Of a stretch of DNA of 64,000 bases, positions 9,306 through 19,300 are shown in pieces. This DNA comes from Antedon bifida (Eukaryota; Echinodermata; Crinoidea; Comatulida; Antedonidae). Location: positions 8,976,717 to 9,040,716 of the forward strand of contig OY727098.1 of the NCBI GenBank assembly GCA_963402885.1, read 5' to 3'. Numbering within the stretch: position 1 is the first letter of the stretch; each line of letters starts with the position of its first letter. A model generated the notes under the pieces. It saw only the letters and a program-made list of their open reading frames with translations, was not told where the DNA came from and made no database searches. The position numbers and the translations under genes were made by a program.

Positions 9306-10104
9306 AATATACCATAAATTATAAAAAAAATATATGTTGAAACTGAAAGCATAAATAAATGTTTCCAATAAATGTAAAAAGGTCAATTTCATTAGCATTT
9401 CATGATTTGACATTCAGCGAGTAGTGTTAAACTTTATTAAAGAGAAAACTAGATGAACAAGCACAATAATCAAGGCCTACAGTCAGTCACATGATAATAT
9501 TAAGATGAAGCAAATTGAGTAGGAGTATAAATGAAGAATCCTAAAAGCTATATTAAACAAGACAACTATTTAAAAAACAACAGTATTTTAAATACAAATT
9601 ACATTTTTCTTAATTATTATTAATTAAAATCTATCCCAACAATTCTGTTTATATCCAAGCAAGGTGAAAAAAAAAGAAGATATTTTAGGAATTTTAACTG
9701 CATTTTCATAATGAAATACCTACAGTACTTAGGAATGGAAATCATTTATTATACACAAGATAATGCAGTTTGGGGAGTAGAGTTGTAACCAGTGCAGTAG
9801 TAAATTATTTATCCAGTAAAATAGTACACCCTTAGGTTGATGCTATTTTTGGTATTCTGCGACAATTTATTGAGTGTATTGGTCTCTACATTGTAATGTG
9901 TGTGTTACAAAGTAGTAAAAGAAAATAAAAAAAAAAACAAGTACCCTTTGTTTTTCTCCATCCATGAATCTAAGACTAAAGTAATCCTTCTCCATGATAT
10001 TTAGCTTGTTAAAAACATAGTCCAACAGTACCTGACCTCTTGCATCTTTCTACAAAAAGGAGTGAAAAAACATTTTCACAATAACAATTTTTTTAAACAA
10101 AATT

Positions 10105-10183
10105 GGCGGCATTCATGAGTTTCGAACCTGGGACTACAATGCTGCTGGAGTGCTGGGCACGACCGCTCAGCCATCCAACCGGC
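10105..10183 (-). repeat. tRNA-like sequence, possible SINE head or tRNA pseudogene
   Basis: Read on the minus strand it carries an A-box-like TGGCTGAGCGGT and a B-box-like GGTTCGAAACTC with spacing suggesting a class II (Leu/Ser-type) tRNA. The acceptor ends (GCCGGTT and TGCCGCC) do not pair well and no intact anticodon arm was confirmed. It is more likely a tRNA-derived SINE or pseudogene than a functional tRNA. Confidence 0.4.
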
Positions 10184-10529
10184 TTACAATGGAATGATGT
10201 TATAACCTATTATTAGTTTATCAAACATCCATTGAGCATGCCCTATTGATTGTCATTGATCATCAAAGATAGTCACTATTTTTTATGTAATGAATGTTTA
10301 ATTCAGGCCTAAAGTAATACATTCATTTTTGTTAAAATCATTTTATTTTACAAAACAGGTTTCAAAGAAGTAGGTGTAATGTGCTTTTACAGAATATGTG
10401 ATTGTTAATTTAGGGGTGTGTAACAAATTACCATGGTTGAGACCTGTTGCATTTTGACTAAAACATGGTAGAGGCACGAGTATAATATGTTCCCAAAGAA
10501 TGGACTATACCAATGTATTTTCGCGCCGC

Positions 10530-10705
10530 GACTTTAGCCAGCTAAAACCCCAGGACATAATCAATAAGAAACTGTATCTACGCGAAAGCTATATATCTAA
10601 GGCTGACAGTTTTAATATTTTGTAAACTCGACTAATTGATAGGTCCAACCTGCTGGACCCAAAAAACGTCTGGGAGGGCTGAGTCTATGAGGGCTCACGG
10701 TTGAA
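10530..10705 (-). repeat. Dispersed repeat, inverted relative of 15975-16195
   Basis: The reverse complement shares AGCCCTCATAGACTC, CCCAGACGTTTTTTGGGTCC, a GTCGAGTTT block and CTGTC.GCCTTAGATA with 15975-16195 upstream of the polymerase gene. The ends were not defined. Confidence 0.7.
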
Positions 10706-10709
10706 CGAG

Positions 10710-11390
10710 GCTAAATAAACATATTAGCGTACAGGGAGTAAATAACAATGGAATAAACTCAATAATATTAAATAATCCGATTGGTAAAAACACAAGATCC
10801 GTGCCTGTATTTTTCCCCAAAACATGAAAAATGAAGATTACAGTAGCAGTGTTCTCCCCAGGATTCACATCAAGCGTAACACTTCCGTCCCACCGGGGGT
10901 TGGATTCCGACACTAAGTACATGAGTCAAAGGCCCACCATGGTTGGGGCTATGACGAAGCGATTTTTGGTAATTGACAACCCTAGATGGCCGGAAATGGT
11001 ACTCTTGCACATAAAATTCATGTTGAATGACACCTCTAGTTTGGCCTGAAACGACACTTCATAGCGCGCTAGCAAACATTCATTCATTCAGCCGTATTGG
11101 TCCCAAATAGTGAACCTTACAGTTTATTCGGACTTTACATGGAGGTTGAATGTTGCTGGTGTCGAGAAAAGTTATATGAGCCCAATATTCAATAATTATA
11201 AGGAAATACTGGATGTTGACGATATAAAGCATTTGTGTTATGTTCTTGTATCTACAAATATCTGTGTAGGTAACGACTTTCAAGATGTGGTCAATTCCAA
11301 GAAAGGCACCGAAGGACAGATACCGGTCACTATTAGTATTACAAACAAGGCCAACAGCCATTAAGTCGTGTGCTACAATGCATAGTGATA
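10710..11390. other. Non-coding or unassigned stretch with two short open frames
   Basis: Open frames at 10831-11049 and 11110-11364 (plus) are 72-84 codons long. No domain is recognised and no convincing splice partners were seen. They may be remnants of an exon-bearing gene or chance ORFs. No function is assigned. Confidence 0.3.
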
Positions 11391-11392
11391 CC

Positions 11393-11455
11393 GGACCGAC
11401 AGACAGACCGACAGACAGACAGACCGACAGACAGACCGACAGACCGACAGACCGA
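11393..11455. repeat. GACAGACC/GACCGACA tandem microsatellite
   Basis: Runs of GACAGACC and GACCGACA octamers. The stretch abuts TAGTGAACTATAAAGTCGCG and an AGTCGCGT/ACGCGACT hairpin at 11479-11496. The same composite in the opposite direction occurs at 40913-40960. Confidence 0.9.
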
Positions 11456-11619
11456 CCAACAGACATAGTGAACTATAAAGTCGCGTCCACGCGACTAAAA
11501 ATGGCAATACAACCTCCACTTTGAAACAATCAGGCATAACAAATGTTCTCTAATTGACAAATACAACGCCCATTGTCATGTGTGTAAAATACACAGGGCC
11601 GACTTATCAGCCATGCGCA

Positions 11620-12765
11620 ACGCCTTTTAATGGATCAAACAGATGGACTCTGTCATCAAAAACCCCAAACAGGTGTTTGTCCAGAATACAGCTGCAGAAC
11701 AAAACTAGCGAGCGTTCTGCAGTGTGACAGAAAACGTCTGAAAAAACACTTCTGGAAGACAAAATTTCTGAATTATATAGGAACAAAAGTGTAGAGCTCA
11801 GTAACAAACAGTTGTCTGCTCTTGAAGAAATATTTAACAACTTTGATGAGCACAGTTTGTCGTCAGCGGCTACATTGTTGTGGGAGCAGCAGAAATTGTC
11901 CTTTGAAAAAAGGTAAGCAGATGAGATGGCACCCGGCAATAATCCATTGGTGCCTTGCATTGCAAAATCGATCTGCTTCTTCATATAACTTGTTAAGGGA
12001 GGCTGGATTTATAAAGTTACTGCATCCCAGGACTCTATATTCATACAGTCATTTTGACGACATCACTTCTGGTTTTTCACTAAAAATGTGTAAAAAGAAT
12101 AGTTGCGGACATTGGTCTAGACAAACAGGGTGGAGTACTAAAGAAAGACGTAACTTTGCTATTTGATAAAATGAAAGTGAAGACTGGTCTATGTTTTTCT
12201 GTCAAAACTGGCCATGTTACAGGTTTCACAGACGTAGGTAGTTTAGCTAATGAAATTAAAGCATTCGAGAGACGATGTAAGGGCGAACCCATTGCAACGC
12301 ATGTTTTAGTACTTATGATTTGTGGTATCTTTAGAAGGTTACATTCTCCAGTCGGGTACTAGGCAAGTAAAGGAGCGACTAGTGATGAACTATTTTCTTG
12401 CTTTGGGAAGCAATCAAGTTTATAGAAACAGCAGGATTTAGAGTTCGCGCTTTAACCCATCTAGAAATATATATTTCAACTGTGATGTTTCACATCTCAT
12501 GAAAACGACACGAAACAACTTTGAGAACAGTAATTATCATAATAAGACTCGCCATCTACACGTATTTACGTAAATTAACAAAATTGTTGATTTGTGTTAA
12601 AATGAATAATTAATTTCTTTTATTTATTTAGATGACATGAAACCATATGCTAGTACCATTATTAAGCAAGATATCAAGTGGTCAAATCTTCTAGATCTAT
12701 ATGAATGGGACATCAGACTAGACAGGTGTTCTCCGGGGTTACGACGGTTACTAAGATATGCGAGT
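11620..12765 (+). pseudogene. P-element/THAP9-like transposase pseudogene
   Basis: Pieces in several frames keep the family's order: NKQLSALEEIF..........SLSSAATLLWEQQK (about 11800-11900), RWHPAIIHWCLALQNRSASSYNLLREAGF (11930-12010), LHPRTLYSYSHFDD, then FDKMKVKTGLCFSVKTGHVTGFTD (12160-12235, the D-M-K catalytic-type block), LVLMICGIF with GATSDELF (about 12310-12400) and IKWSNLLDLYEWD..........PGLRRL (12665-12745). Multiple stops and shifts show it is dead. Family assignment is from motif order. Terminal repeats were not found. Confidence 0.7.
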
Positions 12766-12975
12766 CATGGTACGTCATTTACAATAATTATTTACGCAGG
12801 GATGCGTCAAAAAACCTAGATTGTACGTCACATCAATGAACAATGGTGTGTCAATGTCTGTCACTTACCACCCACCATATCATGAACAACATGGTCACAG
12901 TGCGTCAAAATGGGTGCGTCATGGCCACTTATAGGTAAGTCATATTTTTTACGCACGGGTGAGTCATGGTGTAGG
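12755..12975 (+). mobile_element. MITE relative of 51620-51956, lacking its ends
   Basis: Shares GTACGTCACATCAATGAACAATGG, CACCATAT, AACAACAT.GTCACAGTGCGTCAAAATG and GGTAAGT with 51668-51870 in the same orientation. Terminal inverted repeats present in the other copy are not recognisable here. It adjoins the P-like transposase remnant. Confidence 0.75.
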
Positions 12976-13037
12976 GACTTCACATAATTGTGCCTTCGCG
13001 CAATCGCGCTGAGTTTTGCGGAAATGTTATAATTGCT

Positions 13038-14340
13038 CAGGTAGCGGAATTGGCAGATCGAATTCTGGAGGTTATACCCAGCCCACCCAGAGTAGCTGCA
13101 ATTTCCAAGTGCACTAGCAGAGCAAACAGAGATTCAATTGCTCCGTGCTGAGGTGAACAAGCTAACCGCCATGGTTTCAACTTTCGGGAAAGGAGCAGAA
13201 CCCGTTCGCGAAATCGGGAACGTTCTTCCAGTTCTAAACGATCGAACAACAAATCTGATGACAAAGACACAGAGCAGTGCGGGTATCACACCCATTTCGG
13301 CAAGGCAGCACGTAGGTGCAGGTCGCCATGCAGTTTCTCCACTTCGGAAACCAGCGAGTAACTGCGACGAATTCGTTTGTATTAGTAGATACGGGAGCAG
13401 TGGTCAGCGAAACAAATATATTAGACAAGATGAGTTATGTAGTCAACTAAATTTAGCACCCTGGGAATTACTTCCGAAAGAGAAACTTATTATTAAATTA
13501 GTTCAAATTTTTTATTTGGACTGCCTTGGAAATCACATCCACTTACCTTGCTATTCGACATTTCCATCATTTGCTTGAAGCGAGGGAATTCTTCATCCTC
13601 ACGGATCACAAACCGCTAATATACTCACTGAAAACAAGCTCTGACCGCTACTCACCTCAAGAGATTCGTCATCTGGATTACATTTCCCAATTTATCACCG
13701 ATGTCAGACATGTTAAAGGTTCCGATAACGAAGTCGCAGACCCATTGTTTTGCATAAAGCTAAACACTTTCAACATACCAGTTTGTACGGTAAAGTCTTC
13801 CGATGTCATCAACTGAACTTCAACATCATGGCCAAGCGGCAAAAGAATGATGAAGAATTACTTTACATTTACAAGAGTCGATTTTTTTAATTGAAAGAGG
13901 TACCAATAGCCACCAGTTCAGGCACTCCTCGACCTTTCGTTCCCAAGGAGATGCGCAAAGCAGTAATTTGACTCGGCGAAATGTTGCGTAAAGTGCCAGA
14001 AAGCCAAGGTTCATTGCCATATGTTTACACCATTAGGTACAGTACTTTTTCCACGGCAGACGCTCACTTCGATCATGTCCACATCGACCTGGTTGGTCCG
14101 CTTCCACTGTCTGATGGGAACAGTTATCTCTTAACCTGCATCGACCGATTTACCAGATGGGCAGAAGCAGTCGCCTTCACTTGTAGATGGGTGTCTACAG
14201 TATGTTTAGAGTTTTGACTATCACTACCGATCGTTAGTCAATTTGAATCATCTCTGTTCAATGCACTAGTAAACTTGTTAGGTATAAAACGCATCCACAC
14301 TACATCGTATCATCCAATACGGGTTAGTTAAGATGTTCCA
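13038..14340 (+). pseudogene. Ty3/Gypsy gag-pol remnant (gag C-terminus, protease trace, RNase H, integrase)
   Basis: In order: QVAELADRILEV (gag C-terminal region, about 13040), CGYHTHFGKAARRCRSPCSF (Cys/His-rich gag end typical of metazoan Gypsy), a decayed protease stretch (about 13360-13440), RNase H with FFILTDHKPLIYSL and HVKGSDNEVAD (13590-13745), a CVKCQKAKVHCH zinc-binding piece (about 13990) and integrase core HFDHVHIDLVGPLPLSDGNS and CIDRFTRWAEA (14066-14170), then a Q.ES.LF.....LGIKRIHTTSYHP tail (to about 14325). The RT domain is missing between gag/PR and RNase H, so it is internally deleted as well as frameshifted. No LTRs were recognised. Confidence 0.8.
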
Positions 14341-14344
14341 TCAC

Positions 14345-14940
14345 TCAAGGCCCTTGACGACCCAAGTCTACCATTTTCGCACCCCAAATATTGAGAATTA
14401 TTAGTTATTACACTAAAAAAATATAAATTTTGAACGACATGGAAACTTTGTGTTAGTTGGGGTTTTACAGACGTTTTTTAGGCATGCAACCGTTGGTGGC
14501 GCTATTTAGTGTCATATTTTGGGGATTTGCCATTATTTTTCCCAATCTGGCATTACTGTATTTGAGACAGGCTACGGCATAATTTAAATTTTATCGCTGG
14601 CAACGCTGTTTTCTTGACACAGGTACCTAGGCCTACTAGCTAGGCCTATCCTAGGCCCTCCCTGACCTGGACCCAGGCATAGGCCTAGCCTAATTACAAA
14701 AGCGATCTAGCTAGGCCTAGCTAGGCTAGCGTCGGCCGTCTATTATTATAGCCTAGGCCTACCTACCCACTACTACTACTCCCAGGCGCGCCCAGGCTAA
14801 CCGGTCCAGGCTAGGTGGTGGTAGCTAATAATGAGGAATAGGGAGGCCTAGGCTAGTTGGGGGAGGGGGAGGTTTGCACCCTACCTAGCTAGCCTAGACC
14901 CTAGGCTATTCTGACAGTCTCTGTCTGACTGAGTACGTAC
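14345..14940. other. Non-coding, TAGGCCTA-dense region
   Basis: 14620-14910 is dominated by overlapping CTAGGC/AGGCCTA words and is much more GC-rich than the rest of the window. No ORF of note. It may be a decayed simple-sequence region upstream of the polymerase gene. Confidence 0.6.
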
Positions 14941-15156
14941 CTCAAAAACGCATACGAGAGGCTCGATTTCCTCTTCAAGGCGTCGAATTTTACACTGATA
15001 TCGATTCATTTTTTTAAATAAACCATCATTAGGTTAGAGAAATAGAATTGACGTTGTGTAGACCTCTCAGCACAAATGATAAAAAGCCATAAAACAATCT
15101 CAATATGTAAACCAGGCCTGTGTAAACAGATGATATCCAAAACACAAATCGGCTTT

Positions 15157-15166
15157 TCTCGCGAGA
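15157..15166. promoter_or_regulatory. TCTCGCGAGA palindrome, candidate core promoter element
   Basis: The exact 10-bp palindrome TCTCGCGAGA lies about 1.24 kb before the polymerase gamma start codon and about 200-250 bp before a possible 5' UTR exon. In animals this motif marks promoters of housekeeping genes (it is the BANP-bound element). Neighbouring sequence has further CG-rich words (GCGCGATCTC). Role inferred from position and motif only. Confidence 0.45.
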
Positions 15167-15389
15167 CACATCTTGTGTCTCACCGTGTCAAAATATATCG
15201 CGCGATCTCTCTCGTATGCAAATTAGATTAAGTTATTTGCACGTTTAACCTTATTTATTTGTGGAAATGTGCATGGTTATTTGGCCTACGTTGAAGTTCC
15301 GGTGGTCGTTGAAATAACCACTTGCTTTATGACGATATAGAAGGAGGGATTTGGGAAAACATAAACAACACTGACAACGCACGTGTACT

Positions 15390-15564
15390 TGTGGTGACGA
15401 GTTGACCAGCACCCCATGTGGATTTGGTCCCGTGTGGATTTCGACAAGCTTAACTTATACTGTATATACTATTAATAACTGTGCATTTGGGCCTAGGCGA
15501 TATCAGAAAATATTTGGTGAGAGTGAATGTCAACAAAAAGTGAAAATACAAAAGCAGAAAGAAG
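15390..15564 (+). other. Possible 5' UTR exon of the polymerase gamma gene
   Basis: The segment ends AGAAAGAAG followed by a GTAGGC donor at 15565. The coding exon is preceded by a strong polypyrimidine acceptor, CCTCTTTTTTTGTCAG (16367-16382), so an upstream non-coding exon is expected, as in vertebrate POLG. This segment is a candidate only and its 5' limit is unknown. Confidence 0.25.
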
Positions 15565-15974
15565 GTAGGCCTACTACTGTAGTATAGTAAACGTAAGCTG
15601 TTTTTTAGCTAGCTAAAATTAACCATTATTCTTTTGAATAATTTATGATTAATTATTATTAAAAAGATGTCCTTAATTGCAAAGATACATACAAATCACA
15701 GATAGTTCTTTAATTATCACATGCCCATTTTTTCACTAGTTAATTGTATACACAGCATTTGAAAGAAGACATGTGTACCTTTCCAACAATGTATAATATT
15801 TGCCAACAAATATTAATCTACTAATTCAAAAATGGCGTTTAAAAATGGTCAATTTTGAACTTTAATGTGCTGTAGCCTGTTTGTGTGTGACCTCAACCTG
15901 AACTGTTGTAGGCATGCAACTGAATACCCTCTAGAGACAACATGTGTGGTACAAGTGAAAATTCTTCCACACAA

Positions 15975-16195
15975 TCTGTTGATTCGCGTCAACCAAACAA
16001 AGGGCAAGAATCCAAAAGCCCTCATAGACTCTCTTTTCCCAGACGTTTTTTGGGTCCAGCAGCTGGGACCTATAAATTATTGTCGAGTTTGCAAATTCGC
16101 AAAACTGTCGGCCTTAGATACTAAAGCTACAGTACCGCTATGAAACAGCTTATTAATGAATATTTCCTAGAGCAGCGCGCGAAAAATAACAGTAG
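15975..16195 (+). repeat. Dispersed repeat, relative of 10530-10705
   Basis: Contains AGCCCTCATAGACTC, CCCAGACGTTTTTTGGGTCC, GTCGAGTTT and GCCTTAGATACTAAAGCT, all found in the same order on the minus strand at 10530-10705. It lies between the candidate 5' UTR exon and the first coding exon. Confidence 0.7.
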
Positions 16196-16394
16196 GTAAT
16201 TGTCATAGGGGTAGTTTTCCTAGGGGATAGCTGTATGGATGTTGTTTTCATAGGGTGGTAATTGCTTGAGGTGGTAATTGTCGGGTGGTAGTTGTTTCGA
16301 TACATCATCGCTCAAATTACATTTGTGGCCCCTCCTTGTTTTAATGGCCTTAGAATCTGAATGTTTTCCTCTTTTTTTGTCAGATCTATGCAGT

Positions 16395-19300
16395 ATGTTT
16401 AGTAAATCAGCAGGATGGTCAAGATGTCATCAATGTGTCAGTTGTTTCTTGGAACAGCCATCAATTATTTTTCGCAGCTGTTCCAATTATTGCACATCCC
16501 CTCAAGATCCACCATCCAGATTCAATCCTATCAAGATCCAGATGATTTCAGAATCTCTCCACAAACAAATTTTTAAAGATGCAAAGCAAATAGACAGCAA
16601 ACTACAACGGGAGATGATTAACAAAAGCATAGAGGAATTAAGAACACATGGTCTTTGGGGAAAACGAGGATCAGTAGTTGCTGATGTTAACTTTGATCTT
16701 CCTAAGCTGCATGGAAATACAATAGATGAACATTTTAGAGAAATTTCGAGGAGACAGATAGAACAATATGTTAAATTGGCAAATTCACTTACGAAAAATC
16801 CATTACCTCCGAAGCCAAATGAATGGCTTATGCGTAGTGGATGGACACGTTACAATGCAAAAGGTAGCGTTGAGAAGGTGAATTATCCACGAGAAGATGT
16901 AGTTGTTTTTGATGTTGAAGTCTGTTTAAGTGAAGGAAGTTTGCCAACATTGGCTGTTGCAGTTTCTCCAAAAGCATGGTAGAATATTCATTAATATTAT
17001 TAGTGAGATTATTCAATTGGATCTGTTTTCAAAATTTCGCCTTGAAGCACAATTTAAAGATGTATTATCCCTTTGACTAATTCCAAAAAAATTGTTAAAA
17101 ATATATTTCGAAAAAAAGTGGGTCTGTTTGAAGTATCATAATAGTTATTAACTTTCACCAAAAATTAGTCGAAAAAAAAAAATCATTTAACTGAAATACA
17201 GACGTTTTTTTTTGTTAAGAAAATAACTTTGACTTCCAGTCAAAGTTTTCGATCAAAACATATCTCATAATGCAACACGCTTTTTTGGCTACTCTGTATG
17301 TATAATCATAAAACTTCCTCGCGATCTGTGTGAAAACACCTTCTCAACCGTGACGAGTTGTAAACAATCCTAATTAGCAGCATACTCATGGTTTAAAATC
17401 TTTGTTTACTTTCCAGGGAAAAATTTCTGATTTTTGAGTCAAGAAACATAGTTTGTATTGTATTTTTTGCTACACAATTTTAGAAATGTGTAGCAATAAG
17501 GTTGTTTTGTATAGCTTTTTGCTATGCTACACTGGCGAAATTATTCCCTGCTTTCTCGCGACGATTTTCCAGATAAAATGTAATCAAATTAATTTACCTG
17601 TTAATTACGTAAACTTGTTGTTTTTGGCTCAAATTTTCGACTTAAAGTGAATAACTTTAATATTTGATATGGCCAATTTAAATTTAGAATATTTTGACCT
17701 TCCTTTTTTGTGTTTCAAGGGACAATACATCTTTAAATTATATTTTCATTATTTTATAATATTTCTTTTATTGGAGATATTTGCCTGTGATGCACTAATG
17801 TAACATATCAAGTGTATATGTGTGCCTCTAATGTAAAGTTTCTATTGCCACAGTTGTGGACAGTAGGATAATGAAAAACAAGCCATCCAGCAAATACTAA
17901 GTTACACTAAGTTAATGATCAACTGTACCAGTGAGGGAAACTTAAAAGTATATGCAAGGTTGACTATGGTGATAGATTCGTCTGAAAGTAAATAGCACTG
18001 CAGAAAACTTCTTGATTTGAATAGAATATAATCAACGTCATCAAAATCCCTAGAACAAAATCTCCTGTAAATATTATGTATCATTTCATTTTATCTTACC
18101 AGGTATAGCTGGTGTAGTCAGAATCTGACTGAAGATCATCTGGTGATCTCCTCTGGCACAGGAACACTAAAGGCATCATTAAAAGACTTAATATCTCTTG
18201 AAAACCCTTCCAAAGCGTCCCAACCTCGTCTTGTTATTGGACACAATGTTAGTTATGATCGGTCATATATCAAAGAACAATATCTAATTAAGGTAAATTG
18301 TAATAAAGTTACAAAAAAAGACCTCTAGATATTTTCTGTAATATCTGAAGGATAATAAACTCAGTAGATCAGAATGTTAGTGTTGCTACTATGTTTCCAT
18401 CTACTAATGACACTAAAGCTGGTACAGTTGTTATAAGTATTGAAATGTTTTTGATCATATGTTCAAATCCGCTGCTTTGGTTTTTCGCCAGTGTACTGTT
18501 TAATTTATAGAGTTTTGAAATGGTTGCTTTCAGCATAATCAAGGACAACTGTAGTTTGCAATGTATTTATGCAAGGTACCATGTATGGTGTCTATCCACA
18601 GGCTTCATACAAGCAGTCGCCAGTTTCACAGTCATTAATCTTATAAAGTGTATACTAAAACAAAGCTGTCATCTTTAAATCTTAGGGTACTAACATGCGA
18701 TTTCTGGACACCCTCAGTTTACACATGTGCGTTTCTGGCTTGACAACATTTCAACGTTCCCTTTGGAAAGCTTCAAAATTATCAAAAGGCAGCAATATCA
18801 AAGAAGTCCGAGAACATAACGAAAAAGTCAAAAAGAAAATGGGTTTTGTGGTAATTTGTTAAATTTTATATAACATTGTTATCAAAAATTAAAAAGAATC
18901 AAATTTCTAGAAAATTTCATTTAATAAATGAATGAGTGAGATGTTGATTGGGAAATAATGTATTTAATAATTTAAAAATAAATTAATGCTTTAATAAATA
19001 AATTTGAAATAGTTTGATTATGTTATTATAAAGGGACATCATGCTTGGCTAGATGAAGGTAGTCCTAACAGCCTAGCAGATGTGTATGCACTATATAGTG
19101 AAACAGGACAGAAATTAGACAAAAGTACAAGAGATGTGTTTGTCACTGGTACCATTGAAGATGTTAAAACACAATTCCAGGTAAGAAATATTATGAGTTC
19201 AAAATGACAAATACATTGCTTTTTAGTACGATGTCAAGCACGTATAAATAGACCTTCAAACTCTTCGCTTGAAAATACTACTGTAATCATATGCAGTTAC

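Noticed and set aside
11080-11466. Open frame rich in SVGLSVCLS-type repeats on the minus strand (and PTDRQTDR on the plus strand)
   Set aside because: Both are translations of the GACAGACC microsatellite, not proteins.
16278-16394. Starting the polymerase gamma protein at the earlier in-frame ATG (16278)
   Set aside because: The segment 16278-16382 ends in a strong polypyrimidine-AG acceptor and encodes a non-presequence-like peptide. The ATG at 16395, just after the acceptor, is preferred.
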